Shown here in pieces: positions 23,906 to 37,156 of a DNA stretch of 64,000 nucleotides. The notes beneath the pieces were generated by a model. It worked only from the letters and a program-made list of their open reading frames with translations, was not told where the DNA came from and searched no databases. Numbering within the stretch: the stretch's first letter is position 1; the number at the start of each line of letters is the position of its first letter. Source of the DNA: Stomorhina lunata (Eukaryota > Arthropoda > Insecta > Diptera > Rhiniidae); the NCBI GenBank assembly GCA_933228675.1, contig OW121743.1, positions 80,336,363 through 80,400,362 of the forward strand. The letters run 5' to 3'. Both the position numbers and the translations under genes were made by a program.

Positions 23906-25001
23906 AAAAAAGAAAACTTATTCTATCGCCAAGTCTTTTATAGAAAATTTGTTCTCTATTCAACTTTTCTATAGAAAACTTATTCCATCGTCAACTTTTC
24001 TATAGAAAACCTATCCTATCGTCAACTTTTCTATAGAAAACTTATCCCACCGTCAACTTTTCTATAGAAAACTTATCCCACCGTCAACTTTTCTATAGAA
24101 AACTTATCCCACCGTCAACTTTTCTATAGAAAACTTATCCCACCGTCAACTTTTCTATAGAAAACTTATCCCACCGTCAACTTTTCTATAGAAAACTTAT
24201 CCCACCGTCAACTTTTCTATAGAAAACTTATCCCACCGTCAACTTTTCAATAGAAAACTTATCCCACCGTCAACTTTTCTATAGAAAACTTATCCCACCG
24301 TCAACTTTTCTATAGAAAACTTATCCCACCGTCAACTTTTCTATAGAAAACTTATCCCACCGTCAACTTTTCTGTAGAAAACTTATCCCACCGTCAACTT
24401 TTCTATAGAAAACTTATCCCACCGTCAACTTTTCAATAGAAAACTTATCCCACCGTCAACTTTTCTATAAAAAACTTATCCTACCGTCAACTTTTCTGTA
24501 GAAAACTTATCCCACCGTCAACTTTTCTATAGAAAACTTATCCCACCGTCAACTTTTCTATAGAAAACTTATCCCACCGTCAACTTTTCTATAGAAAACT
24601 TATCCCACCGTCAACTTTTCTATAGAAAACTTATCCCACCGTCAACTTTTCTATAGAAAACTTATCCCACCGTCAACTTTTCTATAGAAAACTTATCGCA
24701 CCGTCAACTTTTCGATAGAAAACTTATCCCACCGTCAACTTTTCTATAAAAAACTTATCCCACCGTCAACTTTTCTATAGAAAACTTATCCCACCGTCAA
24801 CTTTTCTATAGAAAACTTCAGCTATCGTCAACTTTTCTATAGAAAACCTATCGTCAACTTTTCTATAGATAACTTCACCTATCGTCAACTTTTCTATAGA
24901 AAACTTCACCTATCATTAACTTTTCTATAGAAAACTTCACTTATCGTCAACTTTTCTATAGAAATCTTCACCTATCGTCAACTTTTCTATAGAAAACTCT
25001 T
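23906..25001 (+). repeat. Minisatellite R4, 31-bp unit, highly homogeneous
   Basis: There are about 35 units: CTTTTCTATAGAAAACTTAT followed by CCCACCGTCAA. It is a sister family of R3, with the same core and the same GTCAA end. Units between about 24030 and 24800 are almost identical, which implies recent expansion. The last units (24800-25001) switch to a CACCTATCGTCAA ending that resembles R3. Confidence 0.95.
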
Positions 25002-26162
25002 CCAGTCATTGGCCTTTTGTCTTCCTCTTTTTGTTGAGAAAACTCCTCCGTCATATTTTTGTTACACAAAAACCTTGCTATCATTATCTCTTCTATAGAA
25101 ATCTTTAATTTTTCCTTGTTTTTTAGGGCCACCCTATTTATACTTGAGCTTGTTGCAATATCCTCATTGATTCTTTTTCTTTGTAGAGGGCAAAGTGTAA
25201 GGATCTTATGTTCAAGTAATGATTCAAATTTGAAAGGAAATCTTAGAAATTTATCATTGATATTTTTGCTTTGATGACGTTTAAAAAAATAGAGGAATCT
25301 TCTTCCTTTGGTTTATTAGTTTTTGCTCTAAGAGCAAATAGAAATTTATTTGTTAAGGTTTAATTAAATTTTATATGAAAGCTTTACAGAATATATCTTT
25401 TTTTAGGACTTTTTGAATTTCACGAATGGTTTCAATGTTAATTTTTATCAGAAATTTTCGAAGTAAATTTTTATAAGACTGACAAATAAATTGATATTTA
25501 TGAGGCGTATGATTAATAAAAATATTAATTATATGTTATGACATTTAAATTTTAAATAAGGTTTACTAATCCATTACATTTTCCCTTTCTTCTGATTAAA
25601 TTGGAAAATTTTCAATACGATTTCACTTTCACTGAAAAAATTTATTAAATTTTGCAACCTTACACTCGGCAAGTCAATTTAGTTAGAAAATTCTTTTTGC
25701 TACTGCAGTTTAATCAACTTAAAAATTAAATCTTTAGCAAATTTTTTTCCCTAGATTTATGGGATCCTTGTCATGCTTTTATTTGAACATTTTTCTACTA
25801 GAAAAATAATTAAAATTTCATAGCATATGTTAGGGATAGCACTTTAAATCGAAAATGAAGTATAAGCACAAAAACTTGAAAAAAAGTTAATATTAGAAGA
25901 ACATGAATGAAAATTAAACACTGCAATTAACTATTTACTCTGGCATGAAAAAAAGCAAAATTAGCAAAAAAAGAGTGTTTGAATTTGGTAGAAGCAAATA
26001 AAAAAGAGATGGTTTCATTTATGTTGGCAATTTTGGTATATTTTTCTTGTCTAAGTCATTTTGCCAGAGCACTTAATATTTATTAATGTTGGAAATGAAC
26101 AATGAAGGGATATGATGTTATAATACCCCTTAAGTACCAAAAGTATGTAAAAAGTATGCAAA
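25002..26162. other. Spacer between R4 and R5, no gene seen
   Basis: AT-rich, with no RNA gene or recognisable coding region. The 71-codon frame at 25059 has no domain signature and starts at the edge of the array. Confidence 0.5.
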
Positions 26163-27155
26163 CGATCGGATAAGTTTTCTATAGAAAAGATGACGACAGG
26201 ATAAATTTTAATAGAAAGGTTGAGGAAAGGATATATTTTTTATAAAAAAGTTGACGAAAGGATAAATTTTTTATAGAAAAGTTGACGAAAGGATAAAGTT
26301 TTTATAGAAATTTTGACGAAAGGATAAGTTTTCTATAGAAAAATTAACGAAAGGATAAATTTTTTATAGAAAAGTTGACGAAAGGATAAGTTTTCTATAG
26401 AAAAGTTGACGAAAGGATAAGTTTTCTATAGAAAAGTTGACGAAAGGATAAGTTTTCTATAGAAAAGTTGACGAAAGGATAAGTTTTCTATAGAAAAGTT
26501 GACGAAAGGATAAATTTTCTATAGAAAAGTTGACGAAAGGATAATTTTTTTATAGAAGAGTTGACGAAAGGATAAATTTTCTTTAGAAAAGCTGACGACA
26601 GGATAAATTTTCTATAGGAAAGTTGACGAAAGGATAAATTTTTTATAGAAGATTTGACGAAAGAATAAATTTTCTATAGAAACGTTGAAGAAAGGATAAG
26701 TTTTCTATAGAAAAGTTGACGATAGGTAAAGTTGTCTATAGAAAAGTTGACATTAGGTAAAGTTTTCTATAGAAAAGTTGACTATAGGTGAAGTTTTCTA
26801 TAGAAAAGTTGACGATAGGTGAAGTTTTCTATAGAAAAGTTGACGACAGGTGAAGTTTTCTATAGAAAAGTTGACGATAGGTGAAGTTTTCTATAGAAAA
26901 GTTGATGATTGGTGAAATTTTCTATAGAAAGGTTGATGATAGAATAAGATTTCTATAGGCGATAGGTCAAGTTTTCTTTAAGTTTAATGTAGAAAGGTTG
27001 ATAACAGGAGGTTTCTATAGAAAAGTTGATAACAGGAGGAGTTTTGTATAAGAAAAATGTATGTCAGGAGGAATTTTCTATAGAAAAGTTGATGTCAGAA
27101 GGATTTTGTATAGAAAAATTGATGAGGAGAGTTTTCTATAGAAAAGCTTATGTCA
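26163..27155 (-). repeat. Minisatellite R5, 31-bp unit, inverted relative of R3/R4
   Basis: There are about 32 units reading GGATAAGTTTTCTATAGAAA then AGTTGACGAAA. Read on the minus strand, this is CTTTTCTATAGAAAACTTAT plus CCTTTCGTCAA, which differs from R4 at only a few positions. The late part (26720-26900) carries GATAGGTGAAGTTTTC units, the inverse of R4's terminal CACCTATC variant. Confidence 0.95.
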
Positions 27156-28984
27156 GTAGTTTTTAAGAAACGTTGTCGTTAAATGACTATAATGAAGCGG
27201 AGTGTAGTAAAGTGTAGACTTAGTACTAGGTAAAGAAAAGGACTATAGCCTGTGTTTAAGTACTAAAACCAAACTATCTTGTCCATCACTGTTAAATGTG
27301 TGTTTAGAGAACATTAACAAAAATGTAATTCAAATTTTTGTTTTATTTTTTAATTTAGCTTAATTTTTTTTTGTGTTACAAATTTCCTCGTTATTACATC
27401 ATGAGCTCTATCAAAAGTTTCATTCATTAAATTTCTTGTTTTTTTCGCAGCTGCTTTTATCTACTTAATTTCCCCGCTTTTGTTGTCTATGGCTGATTTT
27501 TTGCTTAATATGGCTTCCACTCCTATTCATAGCTGATATCCTCTGGTCTTCCCTTCATTTTCGTTTAGAGATTTTTTTATGGTTGGTTTGTGATTTGCTT
27601 TTTGGTGTTCTATATTTTTTGCGCTTTGGTTTTTTTTTTTGTTTTTTTTCAGCTGCCAATTAATTAAGTCTGTAATCAGGCAATAAGTAACACATCTGTT
27701 ACATACCATCAGCATTAAGTTGATGGTGTAACTGTTGTAAGTAAACGAGGGTGGTAGTGAAAGTATCTAATTAGGCTTGAATAAAAGTTTTGTTCATAAA
27801 AAAATAATTGTTTAATAATTATGATACTATTACAAGATGCTTCAATTAATAGAAGTTAAATATCTTAATATTCTTCAATTAATATTTTTGGGTATTCAAA
27901 GGTCCCTTAATGTTTACAACCCTCTTATTTATATTCCAACAAAAATCTATGTAAATTACTACAATAAGATTTTTTTGCTTTAGCAAAAACTCTTGGGACT
28001 TGGATAAAAAAAGCGGAATTTATTACTTTTTTGTTTGTTACATGAAGATAACAAAAGCCCAATAATGATAGCCAACAAAAAATGAATCGCAACAAAATTA
28101 AAGGCTAATTTTAAGACAATGCTTCTAAAAACTTAATCTTTTCTAAAGAGGAAGTAATGGGCAAAATGGAAAAAATATTTTGAAAATTATATAATTTAAA
28201 TGTTTTTAACTTAATTTCAACTATTAGTAAAAATATTATCAAAAAATTTCCTTTTGTTTATTTCAGTGACATTTGCTTAAAAAGATTTCCATCACTTTCA
28301 TTGAAAATTTCTTTATGGTATAACTCTTTTAACTCTTACTTTACTACTCTTTAAAAACAATATCTTGTTTATTCTTTTAATAATTTATAAGTTCCACTTT
28401 TGACTGAATGCTTTTGTACATAATGAAAGGGCAACAAGTCGGACGAGTCATAATGAAAGCTGAGAAAATAAGACAGAACAATAAACAAGTAAAATGCAAA
28501 AAAATAAAAAAAATCACTTTGTACATAACAATATATCGTTAACTTAAATAAGAAAAGCTCTGAAAAAATTAAGAATTTAAAAAAAATGGAAAGAGGAAAA
28601 CGGATCAAGAAATTCCCATATATGATATTTTATTATTTAATATTTCTTTATATTTTTCAAACTTTTCACATTTTCTTTTATATAAATTTTGTATAACCTT
28701 TTTCATTCCACCCGACTTTATATGCAGGTGCATTTAAAGCTGAATTATATTCCACTTAGCTTAAGGGCTATGAGTCTCATGCAAAAGCTAAAGGAAAAAG
28801 TTTAAAGGATAATTAAGGACACGTCTGATTAAGCAGTCTGCGAAAATGGCAAACGATTAATATGAATGAATATAAAAGTGAAAGGGTTTTTAATTAAATT
28901 TTAAATTAAAAAAACAAAAACTTGCTTTCATCTCAATGAAAGTAGCGGTAATAGAGGGAAAGTAGAAGAAATATTGTTTGAAAG
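27156..28984. other. AT-rich spacer, no gene seen
   Basis: No recognisable coding exon or RNA gene. The short reverse frames at 27527 and 28369 are lysine- or phenylalanine-rich and have no family resemblance. Confidence 0.5.
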
Positions 28985-31900
28985 ACACATTTTGACCAAA
29001 ATATGTCTTTAGTACAAATCTTGATAAGAACTTGTTTTTAATTTAATAAAAAATTGTCTCTTAATCAAAATATGTCTTAAGCAAAAATTTTGATCCAAAC
29101 TACTTTTCAATGAAAATTTTGATCAAAACCATTTTTAAATTAGTCAAAATTTTTCTTTAGTAACAATTTAATTTTATCAAAATTGGTCTTTAGTAAAAAT
29201 TTTGATCAAAATTTATCTTAAGTAAAAATTTTGATCAAAGTAATTTTTAGTATAAATTTTCCACAAATTTTATCTTTAGCAAAATTTTGATCAAAATTTG
29301 TCTTATGTAAAATTTTGATAAAAATTGCCTTTAGTAAAATTTTGATAAAAATTTGCCTTTAGTAAAATTTGGATCAAAATTTGCCTTTAGTAAAATTTTG
29401 ATCAAAATTTGCCTTTAGTAAAATTTTGATCCAAATTTGTCTTTAGTAAAATTTTGATCAAAATATGTTTTTAGTTAAATTTTGATCAAAATTTGTCTTT
29501 AGTAAAATTTTGATCAAAATTTGCCTTTAGTAAAATTTTGATCAAAATTTGCCTTTAGTAAAATTTTGATCAAAATTTGTATTTAATAAGTTTTGATCGA
29601 AATTTGCCTTAACTAAAATTTTGATCAAAATTTGCTTTTAGTAAAATTTTGATCAAAATTTGCTTTTAGTAAAATTTTGATCAAAATTTGCCTTTAGTAA
29701 AATTTTGATCAAAATATGCCTTTAGTAAAATTTTGATCAAAATTTGTTTTTAGTAAAATTTTGATCAAAATTTGTCTTTAGTAAAATTTTGATCAAAATT
29801 TGTCTTTTATAAAATTTTAAGCAAAATTTGTCTTTAGTAAAATTTTAATCAAATTTTGTCTTTAGTATGATTTTGATCAAAATTTGTATTTAGTAAAATT
29901 TTGATCAAAATTTGTCTTCAGTAAATTTTTCATCAAAATTTGTCTTTAGTAAGAATTTTGATAAAAATGTGTCTTTGGTAAAAATTTTTATCAAAATTTG
30001 TCTTTAGTAAAATTTTGATCAAAATTTGTTCTTACTAAAAATTTTTTGTCCAAATATTTCTTTTCTAAACATTTTGATCAAAAGTTGTCTTCAATAAAAT
30101 TTTTTATCAAAATTTTTCTTTAGTAAAAATTTTGAACAAAAAATGCCTTAAGAAAAAATTTTGAACAAAATTTGTCTTCAGTAAAAATTTTAATTAGAAG
30201 TTGTCTTTACTAACAATTTTTATCAAAAATTGTTTCTTCAATAGAAATTTTTATAAAATTTTGTCTTTATAAAAATTTTGATCGAAATTTGCTTCTTCAA
30301 TAAAAATTTTGATCAAAAATTGTCTTTACTAAAATTTTTGATCAAAATTTTTCTGTGCTAAAAATGTTGATCATTAAAAATTTTCATAAAAATTTGTCTT
30401 TTGTGAACATTTTGATCAAGAATTGTCCTAAGAAAAAATTTTGATCAAAATTTGCCTTAACTAAAGATTTTGATCAAAATAAATAATTATTAAAAATTTT
30501 GAGGACCACTGGGAATCAAGGATAACTGAAGAAAAAAAAATTTTGTTCAGAATTTGTCTTTAGTAAAAATTAATTTCAAAATTTATCTTTAGTAAAACTT
30601 TTGAACAAAATTTGTATCTTCAATAAAAATTTTGATGAAAATTTGTCTTCAATAATATTTTTGATCAAAACTTGTCTTTAGTAAAAATTTTGATTAAAAT
30701 TTGTCTTAACTAAAAGCTTTGATCAAAATTTGTGTCTTCAATAAAAATTTTGACTAAAATTTTTTTTGATCAAAATTTTTAATCAAAATTTGTCTTAAGT
30801 AAAATTTTGATCAAAATTTGTCTTAAGTAAAATTTTGATCAAAATTTGTCTTAAGTAAAATTTTGATCAAAAATTGTCATTAGTAAAATTGTTCATCAAA
30901 ATTTGTCTTTACTTAAAATTTTGATCAAAAGCTGTCTGTAATAAAATTTTTCATCAAAATTTGTCTTTAGTAAAAGTTTTGAACAAAAATTGTCTTTACT
31001 TAAACTTTTGATCAAAATTTTTCTTCAATAAAAATTTTGATCAAAATTTGTCTTTACTAAAAATTTTGAAGACAAAATTTTTCATAAAAATTTGTCTTTA
31101 GTAAAATTTTTGATCAAAATTTGTCCTTAGTAAAAATTTTTATCAAAAGTTGTCTTTAGTTAAAATTTGGCAAAAAATTTGTCTTTAGTAAAAATTTTGA
31201 TCAAAATTTGTCTTTAGTAAAACTTTTGACCAAAATTTGTCTTTAATAAAAATTTGCCTTTAATAAAACTTTTAACCAAAATTTGAAGAAAAAATTAAAA
31301 AAAACAAAATTTGTCTTTAGTAAAAATTTTTATCAAAATTTGTCTTTAATAAAAATTTTGACCCAAATTTGTCTTTACTTAAGATGTTAAATGTATCTTT
31401 ACTAAAATTTTGCATCAAAATTTTTCTTTACAAAAAATTTTGATCAAAAGCTGTCTTCAATAAAATTTTTCATCAAAATTTGTCTTAAGTAAAAATTTTG
31501 TTCAAAACTTGTCTTTACTAAAAATTTTGAACAAAATCTGTCTTCATAAAAATATTTGATCAAAATTTGCTTTAATAAAAATTTTTATCAAAATTCGTCC
31601 TCAATAAAAATTTTGTTCAAGATTTGTCTTTAGTAAAAATTTCGATTAAAATTTGTCTTTAGTAAAAACTTAGATCAAAATTTGTCTTAAGTAAAAATTT
31701 TGATCAAAAATTGTCTTTAAAAAAAAATTTTATTCAAAATTTGTCTGCATTAGACATTTTTACAAAATTCGTCTTTAGTAAAAAGTTTGATAAAAATTTC
31801 CCTTTAGGAAAAATTTCGATCAAAATTCGTCTTTAGTAAAAATTTTTATCAAATTTTGTCTTTAGTAAAAATTTTTATCAAAATTTGTCTTTAGTAAAAA

Positions 31901-31990
31901 TTTTGCTTAAAATTTTCTTTAATAAAATTTTTGATCAAAATCTGTTTTTATTTAAATTCTGATCAAAATTTGTCTTTATTAAACTTTTTG
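28985..31990. repeat. Minisatellite R6, 28-29-bp unit with TTTTGATCAAAA palindrome
   Basis: About 3 kb of tandem units has the core AAATTTTGATCAAAATTT, a perfect palindrome, followed by GTCTTTAGT or GCCTTTAGT. The 28-bp form is regular at about 29280-29930. The flanks mostly use a 29-bp form with an extra A and are more diverged. A non-repeat insert of about 40 bp sits near 30495-30535. Confidence 0.94.
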
Positions 31991-33773
31991 TTCATCCTGA
32001 AAATGTGTTAAAAATTAAGCTTTTCTTTATTATTTTTCAGAAATTTTATATATAAAGAAAAAAACGATTTATGCATTATTTCATTAAAAATATACTTTTT
32101 TCGATAAAGAGTCCGTAAACTTTGCCATTTACAATATTTATAAAAACAAAATTATTGAAAATTCATTAGACAAAAAGTAAACAAACATCCACTTTTTTAA
32201 ATATGTATTTGTAAAAAATTTGTGTAATTTTTCATTTATTTAAAAAATATGGAGCCTTTTTCTAAAAAGTAAAACGAGTTACATATACAAATATAAATTT
32301 GTTTATAGGGGGAAAAATGTATATAAATTAGACCGACTCGAAAGTTGTTACCAAAAACTTAACATCGATGTCTTTTGTTTACTTTGTCAAAGGCGCTTTT
32401 AGTATCTTTGGACCTTTTGGTACCACAAAAACTTTTATGGTACCTTTGAAAGAAAAAAACTTCACTACTGCAGCGACGAGATTTAAGGTTTCGTTTGAGT
32501 TTTGAGCCGGTCTTATATAAGTATGTATATATGTATTCACAGACAGCACAATTTAACAACCGGAAGTATTTTTAATCCTCGATGATATTGTTGGCACTTT
32601 TTATACAGGTCGTTTTTGGAAAGCTTTCATTTGGTATGTACAATGTATGTTTTTCACATTTTCATATTTTCATGTTTTTATATTTTTGAAAAAATTTTTT
32701 TTTTTGTTCTTGATTAACAACCCATTTTTTTGCCATATAAATCATTTAAACAAATATGTTTAACTTTGTTGTATTTTTAGTATTTTTTTTTATTTTGTAC
32801 TATCATTTTATTCATTAATGGTTTCAATATTTAAATTGCTTTTGAATACAGACAAAAATATTGTGATGGCAGACAATAAAAAAAGAAAATACAAACAAAA
32901 GGTTTTAAAAATTTAAGAGCAAATAGGGAAATTTATTGAACTTAAATAAGATTTTTTTACAACAGAAAGATAAAAGTCGATCGATATAAAAACATAAAAT
33001 GTTAACAAATTTTAAAATATTCAAAAATTTAAAATAAAATTCATATTTCTGAAAATTTCCTTAATAAATTCAGTATTTTTTACTGAATTGTTTATAAATT
33101 TATTAAACATTTTGCCCACCTTTAACTTAACTGCAAGACTCATAAAAAATACTTACATCAATATAAAGGCTAACTTAAAAAAGAGGATTCAAAGCAAATA
33201 GGCGTACAAAAATCTTCATAAAAAAATATACAAAATAGCATTGAAATATAAACGACGACAACAACAAAAGCAATAAGAAAATCAGGAAACTAAATTGGGA
33301 TAAACAGGACGAAAGGGAAATAAATTGCGAGAAGTAAAAAAAAAAACATACAAATACAAGTGGAAGGAAAAAATATGTCATAAATGAAAAACGCAATTCC
33401 CAGAATAAATTGTAGTTTCCGTTGCAAAATGAAACAGGAGATAAAAATAAAATGGGACTATAAAATCAAAGCACAAAAGGTTTGTTTTGAATGGCTGAAA
33501 CCAATGAATAGGAGTATTGTGATATTCAAATATGGGAATATTGAGATATGTATGAGTATTTTATATTGGCATTACTATTAAAACGTGTGTGTTATACATA
33601 TATTTAATAAACTTTGATTCAATTGCAAAAACCTGTGGTTCAGATAACAGTTTACCACAACAAAGGACAGCTAAAGCAGCCAGAAATGTTTGAATGTATT
33701 GGCAGCTAAATAGTATTGGAGAATGCTTTTGTATTCAAAAATGTATGTGGAATTTTAACATCATGAAAGGCGC
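31991..33773. other. AT-rich spacer, no gene seen
   Basis: Short frames at 32359-32559 and 33175-33581 show no recognisable domain. No RNA gene is seen. Confidence 0.5.
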
Positions 33774-35517
33774 TTATTATAGACTTTCAATTGAACAACC
33801 GCCTTTCAAACTAATTTGAATGCAATCGTTTGAAACTAAAAATATAAAATATATGCAAGGTCCTGCTACGAGTTGTCAGAGAATTTAATTTTATATAAGA
33901 AATTTTTGAAACATTTCTTATAAAAATTAGAAATTTTTGAAAAATTTCCTAAAAAATAAACAAATTTTGAAAAAAATTTTTTCAAAAAATTCCTATGAAA
34001 ATAAAAAACTTTTGAAAAATTTCTTATAAAAATAAGACATTTTTGAAAAATTTCTAATAAAAATAGGAAACCTTTGAAAAATCTTATCAAAATAAGAACT
34101 TTTTTTAAAATTTTTCTGTAAAAATAAGAAATTTTTTTAAAATTTTTCTGTAAAAATAAGAAATTTTTGAAAAATTTCCTATAAAAATTAGAAATTTTTG
34201 GAAATTTTCCTATAAAAATAAGAAATTTTTGAAAATTTTCCTATAAAAATAAGAAATTTTTAAAATATTTCCTATAAAAATAAGAAATTTTTGAAAAATT
34301 TCCTATAAAAATAAGAAATTTTTTAAAAATTTTCTGTAAAAATAAAATTTTTTTGAAAAATTTCCTATAAAAATAAAAAAATTTTTGAAAAATTTCCTAT
34401 AAAAATAAAAAATTTTTGAAAAATTTCCTATAAAAATAAGAAATTTTTGAAAAATTTCCTATAAAAATAAGAAATTTTTGAAAAATTTCCTATAAAAATA
34501 AGAAACTTTTGAAAAATTTCCTATAAAAATAAAAAATTTTTGAAAAATTTTCTATAAAAATAAGAAATTTTTGAAAAATTTCCTATAAAAATAAAAAAAT
34601 TTTGAAAAATTTCCTATAAAAATGAGAAATTTTTGAAAAATTTCCTATAAAATAAGAAATTTTTGAAAAATTTCCTATAAAATAAGAAATTTTTGAAAAA
34701 TTTCCTATAAAATAAGAAATTTTTGAAAAATTTTCTTATAAAAATAAGTAATTTTTTTAAAATTTTTATTTTTATAAGAAATTTTTCAAAAAGTTCTTGT
34801 TTTTATAAGAAATTTTTAAGAAATTTCTTGTTTTTATAAGAAAATTTTCAAAAATTTCTTGTTTTTATAAGAAATTTTTCAAAAATTTCTTGTTTTTATA
34901 AGAAATTTTTCAAAAATTTCTTTTTCTATAAGAAATTTTTCAAAAATTTCTTATTTTTATAGGAAATTAATTTTTTTTATTGGAAATTTTTCAAAAATTT
35001 CTTATTTTTATAGAAATTTTTTCAAAATTTTCTTATTTTTATAGGAAATTTTTTAAAAGTTTTTTATTTTTACAGGGAATTTTTAAAAAACTTCTTATTT
35101 TTAAAGAAATTTTTCAAAAATTTCTTATTTTGATAAGAATTTTTTCAAAAATTTCTTATTTTTATAAGAATTTTTTCAAAAATTTCTTATTTTTATAAGA
35201 AATTTTTTTTAATTTCTTTGCTTTTTTATAAGATATTTTTCAAAAATTTCTTATTTTTTAGGAAATTTTTCAAAAATTTCTTATTTTTATAAGAAATTTT
35301 TCAAAACTTTCTTATTTTTATAAAAAAATTTTTCAAAAATTTCTTATTTTTATAAGAAATTTTTCAAAAATTTCTTATTTTTGTAAGAAATTTTTCAAAA
35401 ATTTCTTATATAAAATTAAATTCTATGACAACTCGTATATGTTTTATGTTTTTAGTTTCAAACGATTGCATTCAAATAAGTTTGAAAGGCGGTTGTTCAA
35501 TTGAAAAAATGTCTATA
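33774..35517. repeat. Long foldback: inverted arms of R1-type minisatellite with unique outer ends
   Basis: The outer left arm (33774-33895) contains TTCAATTGAACAACCGCCTT, GCAATCGTTTGAAACTAAAA and GAGTTGTCAGAGAATTTAA. The outer right arm (35400-35517) contains the reverse complement of all three. Between them lie R1-like units of about 31 bp (AGAAATTTTTGAAAAATTTC) in one direction to about 34745, then the opposite direction to 35405. The whole 1.74 kb is therefore one imperfect palindrome centred near 34750. The left arm is longer and more diverged. Because non-satellite sequence is also inverted, this is a true inverted duplication and not only array noise. Confidence 0.92.
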
Positions 35518-35880
35518 AAAATAAGAAATTTTTGAAAAATTTCCAAGAAAAAAAAAAAAATTTTAATTTCCTATAAAAATAAGAAATTTCTAAAAAAATT
35601 TCCTATAAAAATAAGAAATTTTTGAAAAATTTCTTATAAAAAAAGAAATTTTTGAAAAATTTCTTATAAAAACAAGAAATTTTTGAAAAATTTCTTATAA
35701 AAACAAGAAATTTTTGAAAAATTTCTTATAAAAATAAGAAATTTTTAAAAAAAATTCTTATAAAAATAAGAAATTAAAAAAAAAATTTCTTATACAAATT
35801 TTTGAAAATTTTGCTTAAAAGTAAGAAATTTTTGAAAAATTTCCTTATAAAAAAAATCTTATAAAATATGAAATTTTTGG
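35518..35880. repeat. R1-type minisatellite extension, G-centred orientation
   Basis: About 11 further units of the 'AAATTTTTGAAAAATTTC' type lie directly outside the right arm of the foldback. They have no counterpart on the left side. Confidence 0.85.
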
Positions 35881-37156
35881 CCTGATACATATACCAACTT
35901 TAAAAAATAACTGACAACCTAGTATACAAAAAATTTCATTTCTAAATGTTACTCCTACGTATGATTGATATTAATTACCATCCCTTAATAATCTCGTTAA
36001 GTATACGCCCTCGTTAATGGTTAACACGAAATCCCTCACCTGAATAATTTCTCCCATTTATTAATTAAATCCTTAATCGATTTAGTTGATAAATGAAACC
36101 AGAATCATAAAGTTTTAGCATCTTAGTTTCCTAAAAGCACAGGCAAAATCGATTAATTTTGGTAGCCAACAATTAACGGAAAATACCTTTATTTTTGAAT
36201 TGTGTTGCAAAAAGAATGTGAATCAATCCCCAAGTTTGTTTTGTAAGAAATGCGAAACAAACCCAAAAGTTAGATTTTTCTTTTACGGATTTCAATTAAA
36301 TCCAAAGAAATAAATTGTTAAATACAACAAATAATATATTTAAGTATAATAAGTAGTTATTATCGTTATGAGATTTTACTTATTATAACTTCTGAATCCC
36401 AAGGAACTCCTGAAGTCGTTAAATATTATTGTTTTCTTGTGTGTGTTTAAACATTTGCTTAGAGTATATTGATGCGTGTATTGGTGCAAATAAAAATCAT
36501 TTGTTATTTGAAATACCCATTTGATATCATTCAATTTTGTTTTTAATACAGCCAAAGCGTTAATATAACTCTTGTTTACATGAATAGTGTCATAACTTAA
36601 AAACGTCTTTCCAAGTTTAAAATTTATTTGATTGTTTTAGAAAAATGATCAAATATTACAAAAAGGCAACATTTTTAAAGAAATTTATTACAACTGTCAA
36701 ATTATGAGATATTACATTGTACGTATAAATAAGGTATTTAATAGAAATAATCACAAAAACGTTAACCTTCATATGTATGCGGTTGGTGTAGTATACAATT
36801 ATTTTATTACATAAATTCAAGAGTCCTAGACATTCTTAAAATATAGAAAAAGTTGGCAAAAATTTATATTTCATTAGAAGATTTTAAGATATTTTAATGC
36901 TGCGATTAGATAATTACAAATCTAAGCACATCAAAACAAAAGTTACAATGACATAAAAAATACCTTAATTATGCAAAGTATCGTAAAGTACAAAACAAGT
37001 TTTTAGCGCTTTAATTTTTAAAAGAAGAACTTCGAATTGATTTTATTAGGAAACTTTGTGGGCAAAACTATATCATTTAAAAATAATTCAATATTTATGT
37101 TATACGTTTAAAGTTACAAAAAGTACCCAAGTCAAATATATTCCCATTTTAGTACG
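35881..37156. other. AT-rich spacer, no gene seen
   Basis: No recognisable gene, RNA or repeat beyond general AT richness. Confidence 0.5.

Noticed and set aside
20515..27155. CRISPR-like look of regularly spaced 31-bp repeats
   Set aside because: There are no unique spacers; the whole unit repeats head to tail. The context is eukaryotic and no cas gene is present.
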